64,000 nucleotides of DNA from positions 1 through 64,000 of the forward strand of contig SSSZ01000061.1 in NCBI GenBank assembly GCA_009469675.1, written 5' to 3'. Position numbers and translations under genes: made by a program. This DNA comes from Azonexaceae bacterium (GTDB lineage: Bacteria > Pseudomonadota > Gammaproteobacteria > Burkholderiales > Rhodocyclaceae). The notes beneath the pieces were generated by a model, which was not told where the DNA came from, did not search any database, and saw only the letters and a list, made by a program, of their open reading frames with translations. This document shows positions 42,895 to 56,037 of the stretch, piece after piece; within the stretch, counting starts at the first letter, position 1; each line of letters opens with the position of its first letter.

Positions 42895-45800
42895 TGGAAA
42901 AACTCCTTGCGAAAGGCGGTGTAATAGAGCACCGGGATGACCACCAGGGTGAGCAGGGTGGACACCAGGATGCCGAAGATCAGGCTGATGGCCAGCCCGT
43001 TGAAGATCGGGTCGTCGAGGATGAACAGGGCGCCGAGCATGGCCGCCAGGGCGGTGAGGGCAATGGGCTTGGCGCGCACCGCCGCCGAGCGCACGACGGC
43101 CTCGCGGAACGCCATGCCGGCGGCGGCCTGCTCGCGGATGAAATCGACGAGCAGGATGGAGTTGCGGACGATGATGCCGGCCAGGGCGATCATGCCGATC
43201 ATCGAGGTGGCGGTGAATTGCGAACCGAGGAGGGCATGGCCGGGCATGACGCCGATGATGGTGAGGGGGATGGGCGCCATGATGACGAGGGGCACTAGGT
43301 AGCTACCGAAATGGGCCACCACCAGGAGATAGATGAGAACGAGCCCGACGGCGTAGGCGATGCCCATGTCGCGGAAAGTCTCGTAGGTGACCTGCCATTC
43401 GCCGTCCCATTTGACGGTAAAGCCGGCGTAGGGGTCGGCCGGCGCCTCGATGAAGCGTTCGCCCAGGAACCCGCCCGCCTCGAGCGCCATGCCCCGGATG
43501 CGGGAGCGCACGTCGAACATGCCGTAGAGGGGCGAATCGAGCTTGCCCCCCATGTCGCCGACGACGTACACCACGGGCAGCAGATCCTTGTGGAAAATGG
43601 CTTTTTCGCGGGGCCGATCGCGGATTTCGACCAGTTCCGAAACGGGCACCAGCTTGCCGTCGCGGGAGCGCACCCGGAGCTTCAGGAGGGCGTCGAGGTT
43701 GGACTGTTTCTCGGCCGGCAGGGTGAGTCGCACCGGCACTTCGAACTTGGCGTCGGTATTGTGCACCGGCGTCACGTCCTGGCCCGCCAGCCCCAGGCCT
43801 ACCACTTCGACGATGTCGCTTTGGGCGATTCCCAGCAGGGCGGCCTTGCTTTGCAGAACGTGCAGGACGGTCTTCTTGGCGTCGGCTTCGACGTAGTCGT
43901 CGACGCCGACGACGTCCGGCGTCTGTTCGAAGGCCGCCCGCACCACCCTGGCGACGGCGATCTGGCCGCCGTAGTCGGGGCCATAGATTTCGGCGACGAT
44001 GGGCGAAAGCACCGGCGGCCCGGGGGGCACCTCGACGACCTTGGCGTTGCCGCCGTGCCGCCGGCCGATGGCCTCGACCTGCGACCGCACGGCGGTGGCG
44101 ATCTCGTGGCTGCTGCGGGAACGCCGGTGCTTGTCGGCGAGGTTGACCTGGAGGTCGCCCCGCTCGGGCAGCGCCCGCAGGTAGTACTGGCGGACCAGAC
44201 CGTTGAAGTTGATGGGGCTGGCCGTGCCGGCGTAGGCCTGGTAGTTGCTCACCTCATCGACCTCGGCCAGGGCAGTGCCGATTTCCTGCAGCACTCGGGC
44301 CGTCTCCTCCACCGGCGTCCCCACCGGCATGTCGAGAACGACCTGGAATTCGCTCTTGTTGTCCAGGGGCAGCATTTTCAGCACCACCAACTGGAAATAG
44401 GCCAGGGACACCGAGCCGACGATCAGGAGGACGACCGCGACACCCAGCTTGAGACGGGCCGCCCCCCCTTTGACCTCGTCCAGAAAGGGGGCGAGGAGCC
44501 GGCGGAAACCGGCGTCGAGGCGGGCGTCGAGCCGCGACGGGGCGGCCGGACCGGGGGTCTTGCCGCCCAGGAGGCGGCCGGCCATCCAGGGCGTCACGAC
44601 GAAGGCGACGGCCAGGGAAATGGCCATGCCCATCGACGAATTGATCGGAATCGGGCTCATGTACGGCCCCATCAGACCGCTGACGAAGGCCATCGGCAGC
44701 AGCGCGGCGATCACCGTCAGGGTGGCGAGGATGTTGGGTCCGCCGACCTCGTCCACCGCCGCCGGGATGATTTCAGTGAGCGGCCGGCCGGGGTGCAGGA
44801 CATGCCAGCGGTGGATGTTTTCCACCACCACGATGGCGTCGTCCACCAGGATGCCGATGGAGAAGATGAGGGCGAAGAGCGACACCCGGTTGAGGGTGAA
44901 GCCCCAGGCCCAGGAGGCGAAGAGGGTGGCGGCCAGGGTAAGAGTGACGGCGACGCCGACGATCAGGGCCTCCCGCCGGCCGAGGGCGAAGAAGACGAGA
45001 AGCACGACGAAGGCGGTGGCGAAGACGAGCTTGCCGATGAGTTTTTTTGCCTTGTCGGTGGCGGTCTCGCCGTAGTTGCGGGTAACCGTGACCTCGATCC
45101 CGGCGGGAATCACCGTACCCCGGCTCGCCTCGACCCGCCTGATGACGGCTTCGGCCACGTCGGCCGCGTTGACCCCGGGCTGCTTGGACAACTGCAGGGT
45201 CACCGCGGCAAACTCGCCGCCCTTGCTGCCGAACCAGACGTAGCGCCGGGGCTGGTCCGGCCCGTCCTCGATGCGGGCGACGTCGTTCATGAATACGGGG
45301 CGGCCGTCCCGCACCGCCACCACCAGTTGCTTCACGTCCGCCGCCGATTCGAGGTAGGTGCCGGTCTGTACCAGCACCTCGCGATTCTCCGCCACCAGGC
45401 TGCCCGAGGACTGCAGGGCGTTGGAGACCTTGAGCGCCGCCGCCAGATCCTGGGGGGTGACGGCGTAGGCGTTCATGCGCTCGCTGTCCATCTGCACCCG
45501 GATGACGTGGTCCGGTCCGCCCAGGGTGGAGACGTCGCGGCTGCCCTTGAGGCGCTTCAACTCGATCTCCATGGCTCGCGCCACCTGCTGCAGGTCGAAG
45601 GCCGACCGGTCGGGGTCGCGGGTCCAGAAGGTGAGCGCGACGATGGGCACATCGTCGATGCCCTTGGGCTTGATGACCGGCTCGGCGACGCCCAGATTGG
45701 GGGGCAACCAGTCGCGGTGGGAATGGACCGTGTCGTAGAGGCGTAGGACCGCGTCGTTGTAATGGACGCCCACCTCGAACTGTACGGTAATCACCGCCAT

Positions 45801-46070
45801 GCCCGGCCGGGACACGGAATAGACGTGCTCGACCCCGTGCATCCGCGACAGCACCTGCTCGGCCGGACGCGCCACCAGATTCTCCACGTCCTTGGCCGAA
45901 GCGCCGGGAAAGGCGACGAAGACGTCGGCCATGGTGACGTCGATCTGGGGTTCCTCCTCCCGGGGCGTCACCAGGGTGGCGAAGACGCCGAGCAGAAACG
46001 CCACCAGCGCCAGCAGCGGCGTCATGCGGGAGGTCAGGAAGAGGCGGGCGATGCGGCCGGAAATTCCCAT
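42891..46070 (-). CDS. RND-family efflux permease
   Basis: Proton-driven inner-membrane pump, 1059 residues with the 12-TM RND layout: first TM at 17-34, large periplasmic loop (40-340), TM2-6 including the proton-relay pair in SIGILVDDAIVVVENIHRW, second loop, TM8-12 ending VIPVLYYTAF. The duplicated porter domains are clear (MADVFVAFPGASAKDVENLVARPAEQ). It lacks the heavy-metal CusA signature as far as I can see and looks like the multidrug-type or an unassigned branch. It sits between sqr and the DUF2892 gene; the adaptor is upstream. No outer-membrane factor is adjacent. Confidence 0.93.
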   Translation of the reverse strand: MGISGRIARLFLTSRMTPLLALVAFLLGVFATLVTPREEEPQIDVTMADVFVAFPGASAKDVENLVARPAEQVLSRMHGVEHVYSVSRPGMAVITVQFEVGVHYNDAVLRLYDTVHSHRDWLPPNLGVAEPVIKPKGIDDVPIVALTFWTRDPDRSAFDLQQVARAMEIELKRLKGSRDVSTLGGPDHVIRVQMDSERMNAYAVTPQDLAAALKVSNALQSSGSLVAENREVLVQTGTYLESAADVKQLVVAVRDGRPVFMNDVARIEDGPDQPRRYVWFGSKGGEFAAVTLQLSKQPGVNAADVAEAVIRRVEASRGTVIPAGIEVTVTRNYGETATDKAKKLIGKLVFATAFVVLLVFFALGRREALIVGVAVTLTLAATLFASWAWGFTLNRVSLFALIFSIGILVDDAIVVVENIHRWHVLHPGRPLTEIIPAAVDEVGGPNILATLTVIAALLPMAFVSGLMGPYMSPIPINSSMGMAISLAVAFVVTPWMAGRLLGGKTPGPAAPSRLDARLDAGFRRLLAPFLDEVKGGAARLKLGVAVVLLIVGSVSLAYFQLVVLKMLPLDNKSEFQVVLDMPVGTPVEETARVLQEIGTALAEVDEVSNYQAYAGTASPINFNGLVRQYYLRALPERGDLQVNLADKHRRSRSSHEIATAVRSQVEAIGRRHGGNAKVVEVPPGPPVLSPIVAEIYGPDYGGQIAVARVVRAAFEQTPDVVGVDDYVEADAKKTVLHVLQSKAALLGIAQSDIVEVVGLGLAGQDVTPVHNTDAKFEVPVRLTLPAEKQSNLDALLKLRVRSRDGKLVPVSELVEIRDRPREKAIFHKDLLPVVYVVGDMGGKLDSPLYGMFDVRSRIRGMALEAGGFLGERFIEAPADPYAGFTVKWDGEWQVTYETFRDMGIAYAVGLVLIYLLVVAHFGSYLVPLVIMAPIPLTIIGVMPGHALLGSQFTATSMIGMIALAGIIVRNSILLVDFIREQAAAGMAFREAVVRSAAVRAKPIALTALAAMLGALFILDDPIFNGLAISLIFGILVSTLLTLVVIPVLYYTAFRKEFFQ

Positions 46071-46076
46071 CGCGCT

Positions 46077-47351
46077 TCAGTTGCCTTTCAATTTGAGGAT
46101 CCCCAGGGCGTCCATAACCAGCTTTTCGTACACGGTTTCGCTGGTACCCCGCTTGAGCTTGTGCAGGAAATATTTTTCGAAGCCGACTTTGGCCAGATGC
46201 ACCCATTTGCCCTCGGCGAACCAGTTCACGTTGCGCGGCGGGATCTGCGGCAAGGCCACGAAGGCGGCTCCGGTATCGCCGAAGTCGGCGAGGCAGACGG
46301 CGTTCCAGGTGGCTTTCTCGGTGGGTTCCCGGCCGTTGAGGACGGCCCGGATGTTCTTGGCGGTGGCGGTCACCATCGACTCGATCATGTAGCCGGTCTT
46401 GGGCGTGCCCGTCGGGATGGGGGTCGCCTCCACCGGGGGAATGGCGACGCAGACGCCGATGGCGTAGATGTTGGGGTAGCGGGGATTGCGCTGATGGGCG
46501 TCGATGGGGATGAAGCCCCGGGGATTGGTCAGCCCGTCGATGCCGAACACCGCGTCGACGCCCTTGAAGGCGGGCAGCAGCATCGAGTACTTGAAGGGCA
46601 GCTCGTGCTCCTTCCTGGGCTTGCCGTCCTCGTCGTGCTCGGTGACGAACATCCTGCCGGCTTCGACCCGGGTCACCTTGGCGTTGCAGATCCATTTGAT
46701 GTGCTTGTTGCGGAAGATCGACTCCATCAGCCCCTTGGAATCGCCGACGCCCCCCAGGCCGAGGTGGCCGATATAGGGTTCGGAGGTGACGAAGGTCATG
46801 GGCACCCGATCGCGGATTTTGCGCCGCCGCAGGTCGGTTTCCATAATCATGGTAAATTCGTAGGCGGGGCCGAAACACGAGGCGCCCTGCACCGCCCCGG
46901 CGACGATCGGCCCGGGGTCGTCGACGAACTTACGCCAGGCCTTCTCCGCCGCCACGGCGTGGTCCACATGGCAGATCGACTGGGTATGGCCCTGGGGACC
47001 GAGGCCCTCGATTTCGTCGAAGGCCAGCTTGGGGCCGGTGGACAGGATGAGAAAGTCGTAGTCGAGAAAACTGCCGTCGTCGAGTTCGAGCCGGTTCTCG
47101 TCGGGCCGGACCCGCTTGACCCCGACGGGGACGAAGCCGATCTTGCGTTTTTCCAGCAGCGGCCCGGCGTCGAGCTCGATTTCGTCGCGCTTGCGCCAAT
47201 CGACGGCGACCCACGGGTTGGAAGGAACGAAGTGGAATTTCGGGTTGTTGGAAACGACGGTGACGCGGTCCTCCGGGCGGGCGTTTTCCCGCATCTCGAA
47301 AGCCATGCTCATGCCGCCCAGACCGCTGCCGACAATAACGACGTGTGCCAT
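46077..47351 (-). CDS. sqr: Sulfide:quinone oxidoreductase
   Basis: FAD enzyme at the membrane that oxidises sulfide to sulfane sulfur and passes electrons to quinone. 424 residues. FAD-binding VIVGSGLGGMSMAFEM at the start. The three catalytic-type cysteines are present: Cys127 (SICHVD), Cys159 (VQGASCFGPAYEF) and Cys353 (AVCLADFGDTGAAF), nearly the same positions as Cys128, Cys160 and Cys356 of the Acidithiobacillus enzyme; Cys301 is a further cysteine. C-terminal KVGFEKYFLHKLKRG is an amphipathic membrane-contact segment. It lies between the RND adaptor and permease genes, an unusual setting. Confidence 0.92.
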   Translation of the reverse strand: MAHVVIVGSGLGGMSMAFEMRENARPEDRVTVVSNNPKFHFVPSNPWVAVDWRKRDEIELDAGPLLEKRKIGFVPVGVKRVRPDENRLELDDGSFLDYDFLILSTGPKLAFDEIEGLGPQGHTQSICHVDHAVAAEKAWRKFVDDPGPIVAGAVQGASCFGPAYEFTMIMETDLRRRKIRDRVPMTFVTSEPYIGHLGLGGVGDSKGLMESIFRNKHIKWICNAKVTRVEAGRMFVTEHDEDGKPRKEHELPFKYSMLLPAFKGVDAVFGIDGLTNPRGFIPIDAHQRNPRYPNIYAIGVCVAIPPVEATPIPTGTPKTGYMIESMVTATAKNIRAVLNGREPTEKATWNAVCLADFGDTGAAFVALPQIPPRNVNWFAEGKWVHLAKVGFEKYFLHKLKRGTSETVYEKLVMDALGILKLKGN

Positions 47352-47404
47352 ACCGATATCTCCGGAAGTGTGTGGATAAACTGCGGCTTCTACCGCTGGG
47401 CCGC

Positions 47405-48385
47405 TTATTGTCCGTTTTGCCGCAGGGCGATGCTGGCCCGCCGGGGGTCGAGCACCACCTTCTCGCCGGTCGTCAGGCCGGCCAGGACTTCGATTTCGCC
47501 GCTCCCCACGGTCTCGCCCAAACGGAGCTGGCGCAGCGACAGCCGGCCGTCGGCGGCCTGGACGTAGACCGCCGCCACCTCGCCCCGGCGCACCACGGCC
47601 CCGGCCGGAACGGTCAACTTGACGGCCTGGCCGACGACGAAATGAACGCGGGCGAAGAGCCCCGGCGTGACCTCCGCCAGCGGCGGCAAACCGACCCGGA
47701 CCTGGGAAACGTGCGTGGAGGCGTCGGCCGTCGGCAGCAACTGCACGCTGCTGCCCTCTACCCAGCGGCCGAGTTCCGGAAACTCCACGGTCGCCGCCTT
47801 GACGCTGCGCAGGGCGGCCAGCCGATACTGCGGCACCGGGGCGCTGACCCGCAGGCCGCCCGGTTCGTAAATGGTCAGAAGCGGCCGGCCGGGGGCCGCC
47901 ATCTCGCCCAGTTCGGCGTGGCGGCGGGCCACCACGCCGCTGATCGGCGCCACGATGGTGGCGTGGCTCTGGTTGGCCCCGGCGGCACTGCGCTGGGCGG
48001 CAGCGGCGTCGAAATCGGCTTTGGCCTTGTCGATGGCCGCCGGGCTGACGAATTTCTGCTGCCTCAGGCTCACCGCCCGCTCGTAGGCCAGCTTGGCGTT
48101 GACATAGAGGGCTTCGGCGGCGCGGGCCGCCTCCGCCGCCTCGCGGGCGTCGAGACGCATGAGGAGTTCGCCCTTTTTCACCGCCTGCCCGGCGTCGACC
48201 CGCACCTCGACGATGCGGCCCGCCACCTGGGCCGCCACCGTGGCCTGCTGCACGGCCTCGACCACCGCCTCCACGGGAAAGGTGACGGCGACGCGGTGGG
48301 GGGCGACCGCCGCCACCGGCAAACTGTCTCCCGCCAGGGCGGGCCAGGCAGCGACGAGAAGGGCGAGCCTTATATTCGTTAGCAT
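47405..48385 (-). CDS. RND efflux periplasmic adaptor (membrane fusion protein)
   Basis: 326 residues with a signal peptide ending AWPALA. Lipoyl-type halves around a helical hairpin: VAAQVAGRIVEVRVDAGQAVKKGELLMRLD and ATIVAPISGVVARRHAELGEMAAPGRPLLTI, then a beta-barrel (VRVGLPPLAEVTPGLFARVHFVVG) and membrane-proximal domain. It links the RND permease two genes downstream to an outer-membrane channel that must be encoded elsewhere. The ATG at 48385 lies in the operator and directly at the predicted transcription start, with no Shine-Dalgarno; an in-frame ATG at 48397 would fall in the -10 box. Confidence 0.9.
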   Translation of the reverse strand: MLTNIRLALLVAAWPALAGDSLPVAAVAPHRVAVTFPVEAVVEAVQQATVAAQVAGRIVEVRVDAGQAVKKGELLMRLDAREAAEAARAAEALYVNAKLAYERAVSLRQQKFVSPAAIDKAKADFDAAAAQRSAAGANQSHATIVAPISGVVARRHAELGEMAAPGRPLLTIYEPGGLRVSAPVPQYRLAALRSVKAATVEFPELGRWVEGSSVQLLPTADASTHVSQVRVGLPPLAEVTPGLFARVHFVVGQAVKLTVPAGAVVRRGEVAAVYVQAADGRLSLRQLRLGETVGSGEIEVLAGLTTGEKVVLDPRRASIALRQNGQ

Positions 48386-48394
48386 GAATATAAG
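48369..48394. promoter_or_regulatory. SqrR/BigR-type operator (ATTC-N8-GAAT)
   Basis: CTTATATTC-N8-GAATATAAG is a perfect 9-bp inverted repeat, 26 bp in all. The core ATTC-N8-GAAT agrees with the sites known for the ArsR-family persulfide sensors SqrR and BigR. It overlaps the -10 box and start codon, as expected of a repressor site. The regulator gene itself is not adjacent in this window. Confidence 0.75.
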
Positions 48395-48421
48395 CATACT
48401 CTGATATTTGTGGCGGCACAA
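48393..48421 (-). promoter_or_regulatory. Promoter of the RND-sqr operon
   Basis: On the minus strand TTGTGC (48421-48416) and TATGCT (48398-48393) are exactly 17 bases apart. The predicted start point, about 48386, is one base before the adaptor ATG, so the transcript would be leaderless. Confidence 0.65.
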
Positions 48422-48592
48422 GCCGTTGCCGGCAAGGTATTGGCATTGTCGCCGCCAGGCCGCGGCAATCCCGGGAAGGCCGCCAAAATCGCCCCGGCGG
48501 GTGGGCCGCGCCACCGGAACCGGCCGGCCTTGCGTGTCCTCTTTCGCCGCGCCGCTACGCAGGGTCTGCTCTCCCCCGTACCGGGTTGCCCC

Positions 48593-49876
48593 TCAGCCTG
48601 CCTGCCAGATATTGCGGCAGCGCGTCTCCCGGACGCGCCAGGCGCAAAGCGCCCCGAACCAGGCGGCGCCGGCGACGAGGAGCAAGCCGTAGCGGAAGTC
48701 TTCCGGCGAATAGACCCGGGCGCCGTTGGCCAGGGCGCCTTGCCAGCGCTGGTCCATGACCCAGCCGACCAGGGGCTGGAGGATGGCGCCGGCGAGAAAG
48801 CCCCCCATGTTGGCCACCGAGGTGGACATTCCCGACAGGAGCGGCGGGTTGACCTCCTTGGCGCAGGCCCAGGTCAGGGTGAAACTGGCGGTGGACAGCC
48901 CCATCACGGCAAACAGCCCGTAGCTTGCCCAGAGGGGGAGCGGGGTGCCGGAAAGCCAGACCAGCCAGACCAGGGCATAGACGTGGCTGGCCGCGAGGAT
49001 GACGGGTTTACGCCGGCCCAGGCGGTCGGAAATGCCGCCGATCACCACGCAGCCGACGGCGAAGCCGGCGAAATAGAGGGAAAGATGAGCCGAGGCGACG
49101 GCCCGCGACAGCCCGTGGACCTGGGTCAAGTAGGGCATCGCCCAGAGACCGCCAAAGGTGAAGAAGCTGCCGGCGAGGCCCAGGTTGACCAGGGTGGCCG
49201 GCCAGGTGGCGGGGTTCCTGAGCACGGTCAGGAGGCCGCCGATGACCACGGTGCGGTCGAAGCGCGGGCGGCCCGCGGCGGCGCCCGGCTCGCCGGGCGG
49301 CCGGTCGCGTACCAGGAGCCAGCACGCGCCGCCGAGCACCAGGGAAATCACCCCAACGCCGATGAAAACGCCGCGCCAGCCGGTGGCCTGGGCCAGGCCG
49401 GAAAGCGGCGCCCCGGCCAGCACCGAGCCGAGATTGCCGATCAGCATGGCGCCACCGACCAGGGTGGCGAAGCGGCTTTCCTCGAACCAGACGGCGATGA
49501 TCTTGAGCATGGCGATGAAGGTCACCGACACCCCGAGGCCCACCAGGGTCCGTCCGATGAGGGCCATCTCGAGGCTGGGCGCCAGGCCGAACAGCAGGCT
49601 GCCGGCCCCGCCGACGGCGCCGCCGAGCAAGAGGATGCGGCGCGGCCCCAGGGTATCGACCAGGATGCCGGTGGGGATCTGCATCACCGTGTAGACATAG
49701 AAATAAGTCGCGGCGAGCACCCCCAGGGAGGCGGCGGAAGTCTGAAAGGCGGCGGCCAGATCCTGGGCGATGCCGGCCGGAGCGAAGCGCTGAAAAAAGG
49801 AAAGGACGTAGGCGGCGGCGACGATGCCGAGGGCGAACCAGCGCCCCCGTTGTTGTTCTCGGCTGAGGGAAGGCAT
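48593..49876 (-). CDS. Major facilitator superfamily transporter
   Basis: 427 residues, twelve predicted transmembrane helices with the MFS motif-A-like loop between helices 2 and 3 (GILVDTLGPRRILLLGG) and its repeat between 8 and 9 (GGISDRLGRRKPVILA). QRFAPAGIAQDLAAAF and the D-T-L-G-P-R-R pattern resemble the anion:cation symporter and hexuronate-type group, but the substrate cannot be named. It has no clear operon partner: the gene before it ends 40 bases upstream on the same strand and the next gene follows a 207-base gap. Confidence 0.9.
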   Translation of the reverse strand: MPSLSREQQRGRWFALGIVAAAYVLSFFQRFAPAGIAQDLAAAFQTSAASLGVLAATYFYVYTVMQIPTGILVDTLGPRRILLLGGAVGGAGSLLFGLAPSLEMALIGRTLVGLGVSVTFIAMLKIIAVWFEESRFATLVGGAMLIGNLGSVLAGAPLSGLAQATGWRGVFIGVGVISLVLGGACWLLVRDRPPGEPGAAAGRPRFDRTVVIGGLLTVLRNPATWPATLVNLGLAGSFFTFGGLWAMPYLTQVHGLSRAVASAHLSLYFAGFAVGCVVIGGISDRLGRRKPVILAASHVYALVWLVWLSGTPLPLWASYGLFAVMGLSTASFTLTWACAKEVNPPLLSGMSTSVANMGGFLAGAILQPLVGWVMDQRWQGALANGARVYSPEDFRYGLLLVAGAAWFGALCAWRVRETRCRNIWQAG

Positions 49877-49916
49877 GTTTTTGTTTTTCCGTTGTGGCCC
49901 GCCAGTATAGCGGCGC

Positions 49917-51272
49917 TCAGGGGCGCCGGGCGAGGAGCCTGGTCAGGATGGGGGGCGTCACCAGGGTGGTGACGATGACCATGATGACGACCACCGAAAA
50001 CAGGGCTTCGTCCACCACCCCGAGTTGTTTGCCGACGGTGGCGAAAATGAGCCCGACCTCGCCCCGCGGCACCATGCCCCAGCCGACGATCCACGGGCTG
50101 TTGCCGCGCCCCGCCGCAAGCCCGGCCGCCAGCTTGCCGGCGACGGCCGCCAGGGTGACGCCGAAGGCGATGGCGACGATGGCCGGATCGGCAAGGGAAC
50201 GCAGGTCGACCTGCATGCCGGTGAGGACGAAAAAAACAGGAACGAAAAAGTAGCCGATCGGCTCGATCATGTGCTCGTGCTGGTGGCTCGCCTGGCGCTC
50301 CAGGACGCGGCGGATGTCGGCGACGAGGGTGCTGCGCCCGGAGGCGGGCAGGAGCGGCTCGATTTCCTGCACCACCCGGGGGGTGGCGAAATCCCGAAGG
50401 AAAATCGGTTCGAAGAGAAGGCCGGCGGCGAAGGCGCCGATGATCGGCGCCAGCCCGATGGCGTGGGCGGCCCAGGCGAGCAGCAGGCCGCTGCCGAGAA
50501 CCAGGGCGAAAAGCATCGACGGGCCACTGTCCAGGCTGGCCAGCCGGCCGGCCAGCCGGGCCGCGAGAAAGCGGCCGGCGGCGATGGACCCGCCAAGGAA
50601 GAGCACCGCTTCGGCGATGATCGTCCCGACCTGCCCGGCGCTGACGCTGCCCACCTGGACGAGGCTGGAAACCACCGCAAGGATGACCAGGCCGAGGACG
50701 TCGTCGATGACCGCCGCCCCCAGGACGATCTGCGCCTCGGTCGTGCCGAGACGGCCGAGATCGCGAAAGACCCGGCCGGTGATGCCCACCGAGGTGGCAG
50801 CCAGGGTGGCGCCAAGGAAAAGGTAGGCGTGGCTCGACAAGCCGGGCAGCAGCGCCGGCCCGACGACGAAGGCGCCGAGGGCAAAAGGCGCCGCGATGCC
50901 GACGCTGCCGACGAGAAAAGCCCGGGGACCGACCCGCACCAGGTCGCCGAGCCGGGTCTCCAGGCCGATCTGGAGGAGAAGGACGATGACCCCGAGTTCG
51001 GCGATGAAGGCGATGATGGGATCCCGGGCGATGGAGCCGAAAGTGTGGAATCCGGCCAGGCCGAGATTGCCGAGGACGACGCCAAGGAGGAGTTCCCCGA
51101 GCACGGCGGGAAAACCGAGACGCTGGGCGAAGGGGGAAAAGAGCCGGGCCGCCATGAGGATAAGGGCGAGCCAGAGAAGGTTTTCGCCGACCACGCTGGA
51201 ACCCGCCGCCAGCGCCGGGGCGGCGGCAAGGGCGCAACCCGTCAGGACGGCGAGGCGGAGCGCGGGCGACAT
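49917..51272 (-). CDS. CPA2-family cation:proton antiporter
   Basis: 451 residues related to KefB/KefC and NapA-type transporters, without a TrkA domain at the C-terminus. It starts with a segment resembling a signal peptide (LRLAVLTGCALAAAPALAAGSS) and then has about twelve membrane helices; conserved blocks include GELLLGVVLGNLGL, LLLQIGLETRLGDL, AATSVGITGRVFRDLG and the ion-site motif AAVIDDVLGLVILA with an adjacent Asp pair. The ATG at 51272 was preferred to a TTG two codons upstream. It lies 18 bases behind the large CheR-PAS gene. Confidence 0.9.
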   Translation of the reverse strand: MSPALRLAVLTGCALAAAPALAAGSSVVGENLLWLALILMAARLFSPFAQRLGFPAVLGELLLGVVLGNLGLAGFHTFGSIARDPIIAFIAELGVIVLLLQIGLETRLGDLVRVGPRAFLVGSVGIAAPFALGAFVVGPALLPGLSSHAYLFLGATLAATSVGITGRVFRDLGRLGTTEAQIVLGAAVIDDVLGLVILAVVSSLVQVGSVSAGQVGTIIAEAVLFLGGSIAAGRFLAARLAGRLASLDSGPSMLFALVLGSGLLLAWAAHAIGLAPIIGAFAAGLLFEPIFLRDFATPRVVQEIEPLLPASGRSTLVADIRRVLERQASHQHEHMIEPIGYFFVPVFFVLTGMQVDLRSLADPAIVAIAFGVTLAAVAGKLAAGLAAGRGNSPWIVGWGMVPRGEVGLIFATVGKQLGVVDEALFSVVVIMVIVTTLVTPPILTRLLARRP

Positions 51273-51289
51273 GAGCAATGGACCGGCGA

Positions 51290-55993
<4,704 letters not shown>

Positions 55994-56037
55994 GGTTCCT
56001 CCCGCTGAGCGAGAGGATACCACGGGCCAATGCCATA

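Noticed and set aside
43311-45746. 811-codon plus-strand frame opposite the RND permease
   Set aside because: Antisense shadow rich in Asp, Gly, His and Val, with no recognisable family.
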